Positions 19,027 through 26,870 of a DNA stretch of 64,000 nt are shown piece after piece. The notes under the pieces were generated by a model that was not told where the DNA came from, ran no database searches, and worked only from the letters and a program-made list of their open reading frames with translations. Numbering within the stretch: the stretch's first letter is position 1; each line of letters starts with the position of its first letter. The stretch comes from Microvirga sp052115485 (GTDB lineage Bacteria > Pseudomonadota > Alphaproteobacteria > Rhizobiales > Beijerinckiaceae), in assembly GCF_052115485.1 (NCBI RefSeq), contig NZ_JBFRGU010000001.1, positions 868,001-932,000 of the forward strand, read 5' to 3'. The position numbers and the translations under genes are program-made.

Positions 19027-20249
19027 TCATCCCCTGTCGAAGACCTCAAACGTCCGCAAGGACACTGTCTCCCATGTGGCGACAATCAGGAGAGCCACTG
19101 TCGCGCCTGCACTGATCGCCAGAGGCGAAAGCATGACCGAGACGGGAAACAAAAGAACCAGAACCGCGAGACCAGCCAGATGCGATAGCGGGGCTCGCCC
19201 TGTCATGGCTTTCTTGAAAAGGAGATTGCCGGCGATGTAGATCGCGGGTCCGCCAAGCATCACGAGACGTGTCGCCATCTCCGCATGGCCCGTCGGATGA
19301 GCCAATGAAAGCTCATCGGAGACAGCGCAAATCACGATGCCCGCAATGATGACAATGTGGATATATGTGTATGCCAGCCGCGCGAGCCTGCCCGGATCGC
19401 TTGAATGCGTGATGCTATCGGAGGCGCGTTCCGCCCCTGTGTTGAAGTAGATCCACCACATGGCGACACTGCTGACAAAGCCGACGAACGCGGCCGACAC
19501 GACAGGCGATGTCCATCAAGTTCACTGAACGTCGCCCCTGTGACGAGGATCGATTCACCAAGCGCGATGATGACGAAGAGACCACAGCGCTCGGCAAGAT
19601 GGCCGCCCTCCACCAGCCAGTCCGTGGTTGCCGACCGTCCGAGACCCGGGGTCCGGAAGCCGAGTGAGGGAGAAACATATTCGATGGCGAGCGCAATAAG
19701 CCATAACCACAGGCGTAGGTCATGCTCCGCCAGGCCGCCCGCGAGCCAGAAAAGCGCCGAGGTCGCGAGCCAGGCGGTGATGCGTTGGAAGTTGCGGAAA
19801 TTGTCCCAATCATGTTGCTTGAGCGCCCATATCATAAAGAGCGAACGGCCCACCTGCATGGACACGTAGGCAAGGGCGAAAGACAGACCGCGTCCTTCGA
19901 ACGCCTCAGGGATAGAGGTGGAAAGGACGAGCCCGGCCAACATGAGGCCATACATCATGAGCCGGACGGGCGTCCGTTCCGGATCGACCCAGTTCGTGAC
20001 CCAAGACGTGAAGATCCAGACCCACCAGACCGCCAGGAACAGAATTCCGGTTTGAACGGCTCCCATCAGAGTGAGATGCTTCAACAGGAAATGCGAGAGC
20101 TGCGTGATGGCAAAAACGAAGACGAGATCGAAAAACAGCTCCGTGAAGGAGACCTTGTTGTGCTCGTGAGGAGATCGCGCCCTTAGATAGTTCGTCGATG
20201 CGCCTGCAAGCATGACAAGCCGCCTCTGTTTCCTGAGCCGGGCCATCAT
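19027..20249 (-). pseudogene. ltrA: Low temperature requirement protein A (LtrA) family, single frameshift
   Basis: Multi-pass membrane protein of the LtrA family. The N-part (from 20249) reads HEHNKVSFTELFFDLVFVFA, the family signature, and runs through several helices to IALGESILVTGATFSELD. The frame then turns into Ser/Arg-rich nonsense. The remainder (SAAFVGFVSSVAMWWIYFNT and further helices to 19027) is in another frame. Reading TGG ACA TCG CCT GTC GTG across the junction restores the family sequence, and one missing base near 19512-19520 explains everything: the span is 1223 nt and one added base gives 407 codons plus a stop. Either a real recent inactivation or a sequencing indel. Function of the family is poorly known. 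Confidence 0.85.
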
Positions 20250-20293
20250 AGAATGTCCCAGCCCGCCATGCGACAGGCTTAAAGAATCGATAA

Positions 20294-20496
20294 TGACTCA
20301 GTTTGATCTGCGCTCTTCCCTCCCCCTTGCGGGGAGGGGTAGGGGTGGGGGTTGAAAAGTCAGAGCGTTGCCAGGTGATCCGATAAGCAGGAAGGCTGCT
20401 ACGCGCCAGACGTATGAAAGTTTCACCCGGTCGGACCACCCCCACCCTTCGTCCCTCCCGGGAAAGCCTGGGCTTTATCCTCATCAAACTGAGTCA
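20294..20496. repeat. MITE-like element with 14-bp terminal inverted repeats, family C
   Basis: About 203 bp bounded by TGACTCAGTTTGAT (20294-20307) and its exact complement ATCAAACTGAGTCA (20483-20496). Inside, CT-rich sub-arms (CCCTCCCCCTTGCGGGGAGG...GGTGGGGG and CACCCCCACCC) also face each other. No open frame inside. It fills the gap between ltrA and the amidotransferase. Confidence 0.7.
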
Positions 20497-20507
20497 CGAC
20501 CAAAGAA

Positions 20508-21371
20508 TCAGGCACGCCCCCGGGCGCTCTTCTCCGGCTTCACCCGATGTTCGATGAAATTGCGGATCTCGCGGGTGCGGCGCTCGGGCAAAAGCACTTC
20601 CTCATCGAGCCCATGTCGCCAGGATAGATCGAAGCGCGTCGGCTGTGCGTGCAAGGTCTGGAGATCGCCAATGTAGGAAACGGCTTCCTCCGCATTGCGG
20701 CAGAAGCCCTCGCCGACCAGCATCTCAGTCCGCCGCGCCAGAATCACAGCCAATTCGCCGAGGCTGAATTCGGGGTGATACTGTACACCCCAGAAAGTGC
20801 CGCCGCTCATGGTGATTTCCGCCGCCTGAACCTGCGACACCGCATTCGTCGACAAGACGATCGCCTCCCCCGGTGTCGTCGTCACTATGTCGAGATGAAT
20901 CGCCGGCGCATCGTAGGAGGCGGGGCGACCGGAAAGGAGCGGATGCGTTCGGCCCGCCTCGGTCGGCGTCAATCGCCGCGCAAACCCGATTTCGCGTCCA
21001 AGAGGGTTCTTGCGCACGTCTCCTCCGGCAGCGACAGCCGCCACCTGCAAGCCCCAGCAGGAGCCGAAGGAGGGGGTGCGCGAAGCATAGACGGAGCGCA
21101 TCAGGTCGATCTGGCGCAGAATGTTCGGCGTGGCATCGTAGATATTCAGGTGCGAGCCTGTGAGCACGATGCCATCGTAGGATTCGAGCCCCGACGCATC
21201 GGGAAGATTCGTGCCTTCGTCTGCCGGGAAAGCCAGATCGCAGACGATGTCGGTCTCGACCTGCTGCAACACGTCAGCATAGGACTCCGACGGCATGAGT
21301 CCATAGGCTGCCTTGTGGGCCTGCCTTGCGCCCAGCGTATTGCCCTCGATAACCAGAAACCGTAAGGCCAT
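20508..21371 (-). CDS. Class I glutamine amidotransferase (GMP-synthase-like GATase domain)
   Basis: Stand-alone GATase of 287 aa, counting from ATG 21371, which follows GAGGG; the longer open frame to 21467 is unsupported. GIVLTGSHLNIYD holds the oxyanion region, the nucleophile Cys is in SFGSCWGLQVAA at about residue 113, and the His-Glu pair is in VQYHPEF. A C-terminal extension of about 80 residues (LVGEGFCRNAEEAVSYIG...) follows the GATase fold. Proteins like this can act in polyamine or gamma-glutamyl breakdown, but nothing here identifies the substrate. Divergent from the EamA transporter. Confidence 0.82.
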   Translation of the reverse strand: MALRFLVIEGNTLGARQAHKAAYGLMPSESYADVLQQVETDIVCDLAFPADEGTNLPDASGLESYDGIVLTGSHLNIYDATPNILRQIDLMRSVYASRTPSFGSCWGLQVAAVAAGGDVRKNPLGREIGFARRLTPTEAGRTHPLLSGRPASYDAPAIHLDIVTTTPGEAIVLSTNAVSQVQAAEITMSGGTFWGVQYHPEFSLGELAVILARRTEMLVGEGFCRNAEEAVSYIGDLQTLHAQPTRFDLSWRHGLDEEVLLPERRTREIRNFIEHRVKPEKSARGRA

Positions 21372-21450
21372 AGACCCTCGATGCCTCCACTTTGGGCATC
21401 GGTTTACCCGAAAGGCGCGCGGGTGCAAGCGCGCTGAGGTTCTAAGGCCC

Positions 21451-22356
21451 ATGACGATGCTGCGCACGCTCTGGCGGAAGTTTTATGGCCAGGCCTATCT
21501 TCTCCTTGCCATCACCACCCTGTTCTGGGGTGGTAACGGCGTCGCGGGTCGGCTGGCGGTGGGCGAGATTTCGCCGATGGTCCTTGTGGCCCTACGCTGG
21601 GTGATCGTGGTCGCGATCATGGTGCCCCTGGTCGGGCGCCAGTTGATCGAGGCGTGGCCAAAGCTGAGACCACACAAATGGCTCATCATCGCAATGGGAA
21701 CCTGCGGCTTTACCGCTTTCAACGCCTTGTTCTACGGCGCGGCGCATTATACGAGCGCGGTCAACCTCACGATCTTCCAGGGCGCTATCCCGGTTCTCGT
21801 GCTGGTGGGCGCGGTGTTCTTCTTCCAGAACCGTGTGGGGCCGCTCCAGATCATCGGCATGATGGTGACGCTCATCGGCGTGATCGTCGTCTCCGTTCGA
21901 GGCGATCTCGAGGTCCTGCGCTCACTTGCGTTGAATTTCGGCGACATGCTGATGCTGATCGCCTGCGTCTTCTATGCCGGATACACGCTGGGTCTGCGCC
22001 AACGCCCCGCCGTGCCGGGCCTCGTGTTCTTTGGAGCCCTCGCGGTCATTGCTTTTCTCACCTCATTGCCGTTGGTGGCCGTAGAAATCGTAAGCGGCAA
22101 GGCGCAATGGCCGACGCTCACCGGTTGGGCCGTGATGCTTTACGTGGCGCTGCTTCCCTCTCTCCTCTCGCAACTCCTCTTCATCCGCGGCGTGGAGCTG
22201 ATCGGTCCGGCAAGAGCAGGGTTGTTCGTCAATCTCGTGCCGGTCTTCGGCGCGCTGCTCGCAGTCGCTATTCTCGGCGAGCCCTTCGCATCCTATCACG
22301 CGATCGGGCTGGTGATGGTGCTCGGAGGGATCTGGTTGGCAGAGCGCAGAGTGTAA
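21451..22356 (+). CDS. EamA/DMT-family transporter
   Basis: Inner-membrane drug/metabolite-type transporter, 301 aa from ATG 21451 (AAGG just upstream). About ten helices in two EamA repeats: the first from AYLLLAITTLFWGGNGVAGR, the second from NFGDMLMLIACVFYAGYTL with ALLPSLLSQLLFIRGVELIG. The end GEPFASYHAIGLVMVLGGIWLAER is the typical last repeat. Likely a metabolite exporter; substrate unknown. Its TAA stop directly abuts the stop of the convergent hicA gene with no base between. Confidence 0.87.
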   Translation: MTMLRTLWRKFYGQAYLLLAITTLFWGGNGVAGRLAVGEISPMVLVALRWVIVVAIMVPLVGRQLIEAWPKLRPHKWLIIAMGTCGFTAFNALFYGAAHYTSAVNLTIFQGAIPVLVLVGAVFFFQNRVGPLQIIGMMVTLIGVIVVSVRGDLEVLRSLALNFGDMLMLIACVFYAGYTLGLRQRPAVPGLVFFGALAVIAFLTSLPLVAVEIVSGKAQWPTLTGWAVMLYVALLPSLLSQLLFIRGVELIGPARAGLFVNLVPVFGALLAVAILGEPFASYHAIGLVMVLGGIWLAERRV

Positions 22357-22551
22357 TCAAAAAGCTTTCGATAACCTTGCCTGCTTCAGAATGCCGTTGG
22401 CCGTGTGGCGCGACTTGATCGTTCCATCAACCACAACCTTTCGGCCGCTCGTGGCGTTGTGCCAAATTTCATGATCGCCGCGGCCCTGTCGTAAAAATTC
22501 AAAGCCCTGCTCACGAAGGATGCGCCGGACAGCAGGAGCGAAATCGTTCAT
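22357..22551 (-). CDS. hicA: HicA-family mRNA interferase toxin
   Basis: Small dsRBD-fold ribonuclease toxin. I chose ATG 22551 (64 aa, the usual HicA size) with GGAAGATGAG in front; an in-frame GTG at 22587 would add 12 residues. FAPAVRRILREQGFEFLRQG and GDHEIWHN contain the conserved region with the catalytic His (about residue 27), and SRHTANGILKQARL is the usual C-terminus. The SD lies inside a predicted hairpin (22552-22580). The upstream DUF1902 gene is the probable antitoxin. Confidence 0.85.
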   Translation of the reverse strand: MNDFAPAVRRILREQGFEFLRQGRGDHEIWHNATSGRKVVVDGTIKSRHTANGILKQARLSKAF

Positions 22552-22580
22552 CTCATCTTCCACGTAAAATGTGAGATGAG
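22552..22580 (-). promoter_or_regulatory. Inverted repeat covering the hicA ribosome-binding site
   Basis: In the mRNA sense, CTCATCT-CAC-ATTTTAC-GTG-GA-AGATGAG sits immediately before the hicA ATG: a 7-bp stem, a 2-nt bulge and 3 more pairs closing a 7-nt loop. The 3' arm contains the purine-rich SD. It could sequester translation of the toxin or act as a DNA operator. Confidence 0.5.
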
Positions 22581-22670
22581 TGTGCACTTACTCTTTGAAA
22601 CCGCAAGTTTAATTCGTACTTCAAGGCCCGGTAACACGAATGAATTATTTCAATAGCTTAAGGCTTGAAA

Positions 22671-22693
22671 GCATGTGATTTCAAATCGCATGC
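22671..22693. promoter_or_regulatory. 23-bp near-perfect palindrome between DUF1902 gene and hicA
   Basis: GCATG-t-GATTT-c-AAATC-g-CATGC, symmetrical except for one pair. It lies in an AT-richer 168-bp spacer. It could be an operator site; the DUF1902 protein itself has no visible DNA-binding domain, so the binder is unknown. Confidence 0.45.
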
Positions 22694-22719
22694 TCTACTT
22701 ACTTATCCACATCGTTAGA

Positions 22720-22950
22720 TTAGGCCGCGATTGTCACGCGATCATGGGCATAAGCAATAAAATCAATCTCGATCTCATTCGGATGCCCGTCCGCATCCTC
22801 AAGGAGATCCTGAATTATCAAGGGCACCTTGCGACGCAAATCCTCCAAGGTTTCTGCTTCCGTCACTAGGCCGGGAATGTCGGATTCCTGCACATACCAT
22901 ACCTTGGCCTCTTCATCCCAGGCGGCGCGAACGACGACATAACGGGGCAT
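22720..22950 (-). CDS. DUF1902 protein, probable HicB-like antitoxin
   Basis: 76 aa from ATG 22950. The sequence VRAAWDEEAKVWYVQESDIP and GLVTEAETLEDLRRKVPLII is the DUF1902/HicB partial RNase-H-like fold that neutralises HicA in canonical systems. It stops after that domain and lacks the C-terminal helix-turn-helix or ribbon-helix-helix of full HicB, so autoregulation must work differently or not at all. hicA follows on the same strand, but 168 bp away rather than overlapping. Confidence 0.75.
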   Translation of the reverse strand: MPRYVVVRAAWDEEAKVWYVQESDIPGLVTEAETLEDLRRKVPLIIQDLLEDADGHPNEIEIDFIAYAHDRVTIAA

Positions 22951-23062
22951 AAAGCATCCTTTCGATCTGAACCCATCATCGCCCATGATCCAGCCTGTAG
23001 CAAGGTAAAGCGTTGTCCTCCCCAAACCGCCCTAGACTAGAAGTCGGGAAGGACAAGCTTGA

Positions 23063-24655
23063 TTAGAACCGCACAGCCCGGGCGCGCTTCACCTGCGGGA
23101 TCTCTTCGATCTTGCGCAGCAGATCGTCCGTTACCGGTTGATCGACCGACACGAAGCAGATCGCATCGCCGCCCTGCTTGTCGCGACCAAGCGCGAAGGT
23201 GGCGACGTTGACGCCGGATTCTCCGAGCAAGGTGCCGAAGCTGCCGATGAAGCCCGGCTTGTCCGCGTTGCGCACGTAAATCATGCTCGGCGCGAATTCC
23301 GCATCGATCATGATATCGCGGATTTCCGTGACACGCGGCTTGCCATCCTGGAACACGGTGCCGCCCGCATGGCGCGACATATCTTCAGCTTCGACCACGA
23401 TACGCACGAAGCTCTCATAGTCCCGCGCTGCGCTGTCGCGCTTGACCTCTTCCACGGTGATGCCACGCTCACGGGCGACGATGGGCGCGGACACCATGTT
23501 GATGTCTTGCAGGAAGGGACGCAGAACACCGGTCACCGCTGCAGAGGTGAGTGCGCGAGTGTTCATCTCCGCCACGTCACCTTCGTATTCGATGCGGATG
23601 CCCTTGATCGGCGCTTCGGTGAGCTGACCAAGGAACGAACCGAGCTTCTCGGCAAGCGCCACGAAGGGTTTCAGACGCGGCGCCTCTTCCGCCGAGATCG
23701 ACGGGAAGTTCACTGCGTTCTGGATTGCGCCCTGCAACAGATAATCCGACATCTGCTCGGCAACCTGCAACGCCACATTCTCCTGCGCCTCGGTCGTCGC
23801 AGCGCCAAGATGCGGCGTGCAGACCACGTTGGGATGGCCGAAAAGCGGGTTCGCTGTCGCAGGCTCTTCAATGAACACGTCGAAAGCGGCGCCTGCGACA
23901 TGGCCAGAATCGAGAGCCGCGCGCAAAGCCACTTCGTCGACAAGACCCCCGCGCGCGCAATTGATGATACGCACACCCTTCTTCGTCTTGGCGATATTCT
24001 CGGCGGAGAGAATGTTCTTCGTCTTTTCCGTCATCGGAACATGCAGCGTGATGATGTCGGCGCGGCGAAGCAATTCGTCGAGCTCCACCTTCTCGACGCC
24101 GAGTTCGAGCGCGCGCTCAGGCGACAGGAACGGATCGTACGCGATCACACGCATGCGAAGTCCAATACCACGCTCGGCGACGATGGAGCCGATATTGCCG
24201 CAGCCGATGACGCCGAGCACCTTGCCGGTGAGTTCGACACCCATGAAGCGGTTCTTCTCCCACTTGCCGGCCTGCGTGGAAGCATCCGCCTGCGGAATCT
24301 GCCGCGCGAGCGCGAACATCATGGCGATGGCGTGCTCAGCGGTGGTGATCGAATTGCCGAAGGGTGTGTTCATGACGATCACACCCTTCGCCGTAGCGGC
24401 AGGGATCTCGACATTATCGACACCGATGCCGGCGCGACCGATCACTTTCAGGTTCTTGGCCTGTTCGAGGATCTTGGCCGTCACCTTTGTGGCGGAGCGA
24501 ATGGCAAGGCCGTCATAGTCACCGATGATGGCGGCGAGTTTGTCTTTGTCCTTGCCGAGATCGGGCTGAAAATCGACATCGACACCGCGATCCTTGAAGA
24601 TCTGCACGGCGGCGGGGGAGAGAGCGTCGGAAATGAGTACGCGGGGTTTGGTCAT
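23063..24655 (-). CDS. serA: D-3-phosphoglycerate dehydrogenase, long form with ACT domain
   Basis: NAD-dependent first step of serine synthesis. ATG 24655 follows GAGGA and gives 530 aa. The NAD-binding GVIGCGNIGSIVAERG is at about 148-163, NCARGGLVDE and NPLFGHPNVVCTPHLGAAT (catalytic His) follow, then the intervening ASB-type domain and a C-terminal ACT domain (PGFIGSFGTLLGESGVNVAT) for serine feedback. Normally co-transcribed with serC; here a secreted hypothetical gene lies between them. Confidence 0.95.
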   Translation of the reverse strand: MTKPRVLISDALSPAAVQIFKDRGVDVDFQPDLGKDKDKLAAIIGDYDGLAIRSATKVTAKILEQAKNLKVIGRAGIGVDNVEIPAATAKGVIVMNTPFGNSITTAEHAIAMMFALARQIPQADASTQAGKWEKNRFMGVELTGKVLGVIGCGNIGSIVAERGIGLRMRVIAYDPFLSPERALELGVEKVELDELLRRADIITLHVPMTEKTKNILSAENIAKTKKGVRIINCARGGLVDEVALRAALDSGHVAGAAFDVFIEEPATANPLFGHPNVVCTPHLGAATTEAQENVALQVAEQMSDYLLQGAIQNAVNFPSISAEEAPRLKPFVALAEKLGSFLGQLTEAPIKGIRIEYEGDVAEMNTRALTSAAVTGVLRPFLQDINMVSAPIVARERGITVEEVKRDSAARDYESFVRIVVEAEDMSRHAGGTVFQDGKPRVTEIRDIMIDAEFAPSMIYVRNADKPGFIGSFGTLLGESGVNVATFALGRDKQGGDAICFVSVDQPVTDDLLRKIEEIPQVKRARAVRF

Positions 24656-24676
24656 GTTGGTCCTCGTAAGCAAGCG

Positions 24677-25327
24677 TCAGAAATTGAAGGGGCCCGCGGG
24701 CCAAACTATGGCTCGGGCAAGCAGTGCAAAGCAGCGGAGTTCGGGTAGCTTTTGTGGGGCCGTTGGTCCCGCCGTGACGGAATGAAGTAAACCCCCATCT
24801 TCGAAGGTTACCTCGCATGAGAGAGGAGTTTTGGATGCCTCATGTCTGCGGCATGACGCGTAGAGGTCTTTGATTTTTTTATGCCTGGAAATGAACAGCC
24901 GAAATTCCTTGAGGTTTTCCGCATCAATCGCAACCTCCACGGTTTCGATGTCGTTGTCGGACAATATGTTTGGATTCCCGGCGAAGCATTTCTCAAGGTC
25001 ACTAATCTCGGCCGCAGCCCAGTGGCATCGGCCCTTCGGAGGAAGCGCATTCGGTCCCACACGTATCAGGGGATTAGCCCGGCCCACCTGGTCTTTTACC
25101 GTATTCCTCCCTGTGACCAGATCCGCAAAAGCCGCGATCGTTCCGGTTATTTTCAGCGCCTCGCCACGCCCGTCCACCTGAACGACGGAGGCTATGATTC
25201 CGCGATCATAGAAACTGCGAACCGGCGAGCCTCGAAAAATCGGATCGGGCAGCACCTGTGCATGGGCGGTTGTGGCGAGGGTATTCATGAGAAACGCAAC
25301 GCCAAGAAAAACGCGCGGCTTGATCAT
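24677..25327 (-). CDS. Secreted hypothetical protein between serC and serA
   Basis: 216 aa with a clear signal peptide (MIKPRVFLGVAFLMNTLATT, cleavage after AHA at about residue 23). ATG 25327 follows AGGAAAGAG. The mature protein is soluble, with paired cysteines (CHWAAAEISDLEKC and CRRHE...SC) but no domain I recognise. It stops 21 bp before serA in a GGCCCGCGGGCC palindrome, which may form a short hairpin ahead of serA. Its codon usage looks slightly less GC-rich than its neighbours. No function can be inferred from serine synthesis, since a periplasmic product has no obvious role there. Confidence 0.68.
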   Translation of the reverse strand: MIKPRVFLGVAFLMNTLATTAHAQVLPDPIFRGSPVRSFYDRGIIASVVQVDGRGEALKITGTIAAFADLVTGRNTVKDQVGRANPLIRVGPNALPPKGRCHWAAAEISDLEKCFAGNPNILSDNDIETVEVAIDAENLKEFRLFISRHKKIKDLYASCRRHEASKTPLSCEVTFEDGGLLHSVTAGPTAPQKLPELRCFALLARAIVWPAGPFNF

Positions 25328-25427
25328 GGGCTCTTTCCTAAAGTGCTACTTTGCCATTCCGGACAGTTGCGGATGCACCAAGCCGGAATGTCAGTTTCGC
25401 CCTTCGCCGATGAGCTGAATACTATCC

Positions 25428-25474
25428 GTTCATAGGTTCCAGACCCGCGCCTGCGGCGCGCGCCCGGAATGACG
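25428..25474. repeat. Partial copy of repeat family B
   Basis: One arm of the family B inverted repeat (TAGGTTCC...CGCCTGCGGCGC...CCCGGAATGACGG) lies just before the serC stop. A small inverted pair CATTCCGG/CCGGAATG sits nearby at about 25355-25390. It separates serC from the hypothetical gene. Confidence 0.6.
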
Positions 25475-25483
25475 GTGTCTGCC

Positions 25484-26656
25484 CTAGGCCGCTTTCGCGA
25501 GCTTCGCCTTTTCCTGCGCGAAGGCCCAATCGAGCCAGGGCGTCAGAGCCTGAAGGTCGGAGGTCTCGACAGTCGCGCCGCACCAAATGCGAAGACCGGG
25601 AGGCGCATCGCGATAGGCGCCGATATCGAGAGCGACGCCCTCCTTGTCGAGCGCAGCCGTGATGCCCTTGGCAACCTGTGCCACCGCATCCGATCCCTTC
25701 GCAATCACATCGGGATCGGAGACGACCAAGCACACGCTGGTGTTGGAGGCGTTTGCCGGATCCTTCGCGAGATTGGCGATCCACGGGGTCTTCGCCACCC
25801 AGTCGAGGATGACCTTGGCGTTGGCATCAGCCTTCGCCTGAAGACCGTTGAGGCCGCCGATGGACTTCGCCCATTCGAGCGCGTCGATGTAGTCCTCCAC
25901 GCACAGCATGGACGGCGTATTGATGGTCTCGCCCTCGAAGATGCCTTCGATGAGCTTGCCGCCCTTGGTCATGCGGAAAATCTTCGGCAGCGGCCAGGCG
26001 GGCTTATAGGTTTCCAACCGCTCGACCGCGCGGGGCGAGAGGATCAGCATCCCGTGAGCCGCCTCGCCGCCGAGCACCTTCTGCCAGGAGAAGGTGACCA
26101 CATCGAGCTTGGCGAAATCGAGGTTCTGCGCAAAGGCCGCCGAGGTGGCGTCGCAGATCGTCAGACCTTCACGATCGGCCGCGATCCAATCCGCATTCGG
26201 CACGCGCACGCCAGAGGTCGTGCCGTTCCAGGTGAAGACGACGTCGCGGGTCTTGGTGTCCACCTTCGCAAGATCCGGGAGTTCGCCGTAAGGAGCCGTC
26301 GTGATGCGGGCATTATCGAGCTTGAGCTGCTTGACCACATCGGTGACCCATCCTTCACCGAAGCTTTCCCAGGCCAGCATTTCGACCGGGCGCGCACCGA
26401 GCATCGACCACAACGCCATTTCCACCGCGCCTGTATCGGAAGCGGGCACGATACCGATACGGTAATCGGCCGGTACGTTCAGCACCGCGCGGGTCAGGTC
26501 GATGGCGAGTTTCAGGCGCGCTTTGCCGAGCTTCGCACGGTGCGAACGGCCGAGACTGTCGGTTGTGAGGTTTTCAAGAGACCATCCGGGGCGCTTCGCG
26601 CAGGGGCCGGACGAGAAAAAGGGCGCACGAGGGCGCGCGGCAGGCATATCTGTCAT
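25484..26656 (-). CDS. serC: Phosphoserine aminotransferase
   Basis: PLP enzyme that converts 3-phosphohydroxypyruvate to phosphoserine, acting right after SerA. 390 aa, the variant typical of alphaproteobacteria. PFFSSGPCAKRPGW opens the protein, RSHRAKLGKARL follows, and the PLP lysine is in FSWQKVLGGEAAHG at about K193. The ATG at 26656 follows GGATGG, which is itself the 3' arm of a leader hairpin. The leader upstream matches the serC-leader RNA. Confidence 0.94.
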   Translation of the reverse strand: MTDMPAARPRAPFFSSGPCAKRPGWSLENLTTDSLGRSHRAKLGKARLKLAIDLTRAVLNVPADYRIGIVPASDTGAVEMALWSMLGARPVEMLAWESFGEGWVTDVVKQLKLDNARITTAPYGELPDLAKVDTKTRDVVFTWNGTTSGVRVPNADWIAADREGLTICDATSAAFAQNLDFAKLDVVTFSWQKVLGGEAAHGMLILSPRAVERLETYKPAWPLPKIFRMTKGGKLIEGIFEGETINTPSMLCVEDYIDALEWAKSIGGLNGLQAKADANAKVILDWVAKTPWIANLAKDPANASNTSVCLVVSDPDVIAKGSDAVAQVAKGITAALDKEGVALDIGAYRDAPPGLRIWCGATVETSDLQALTPWLDWAFAQEKAKLAKAA

Positions 26657-26659
26657 TTG

Positions 26660-26702
26660 ATTCCATCCTTACAGATGGGCGCCTCTCGGTGGGGAGAGGT
26701 GT
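26660..26702 (-). ncRNA. serC leader RNA (two-hairpin 5' UTR motif)
   Basis: In the mRNA sense two hairpins precede serC: CCTCTC/GAGAGG (arms 26694-26699 and 26682-26687) and CCATC/GATGG (arms 26674-26678 and 26663-26667), separated by a short GCGC linker. The second 3' arm overlaps the serC ribosome site. Two small hairpins ahead of serC/serA operons are the layout of the serC-leader motif known from alphaproteobacteria (Rfam serC family). Its ligand or effector is, to my knowledge, not established. Confidence 0.72.
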
Positions 26703-26762
26703 CCCGCCGATGGGTATGACGGAGGGGGCCAATTCGGTCAAGGAAAATTAAGAGAGCCATCA

Positions 26763-26840
26763 AGATTACAAAATCGTAATACACACCCGAGCAGGTTCTT
26801 GATTAAAGGTCATAATAATTGGCACGAGTTGTGCTAGCAC
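26763..26840. promoter_or_regulatory. Two short palindromes in the serC / RND adaptor divergent region
   Basis: ATTAC-aaaatc-GTAAT at about 26765-26780 and a perfect 10-bp palindrome GTGCTAGCAC at 26831-26840, the latter 30 bp before the adaptor gene. The region is AT-rich. Either could be an operator for the pump; no regulator gene is adjacent. Confidence 0.4.
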
Positions 26841-26870
26841 TTTCCGAAATCGGGATTTCAAGGAGCGAGC

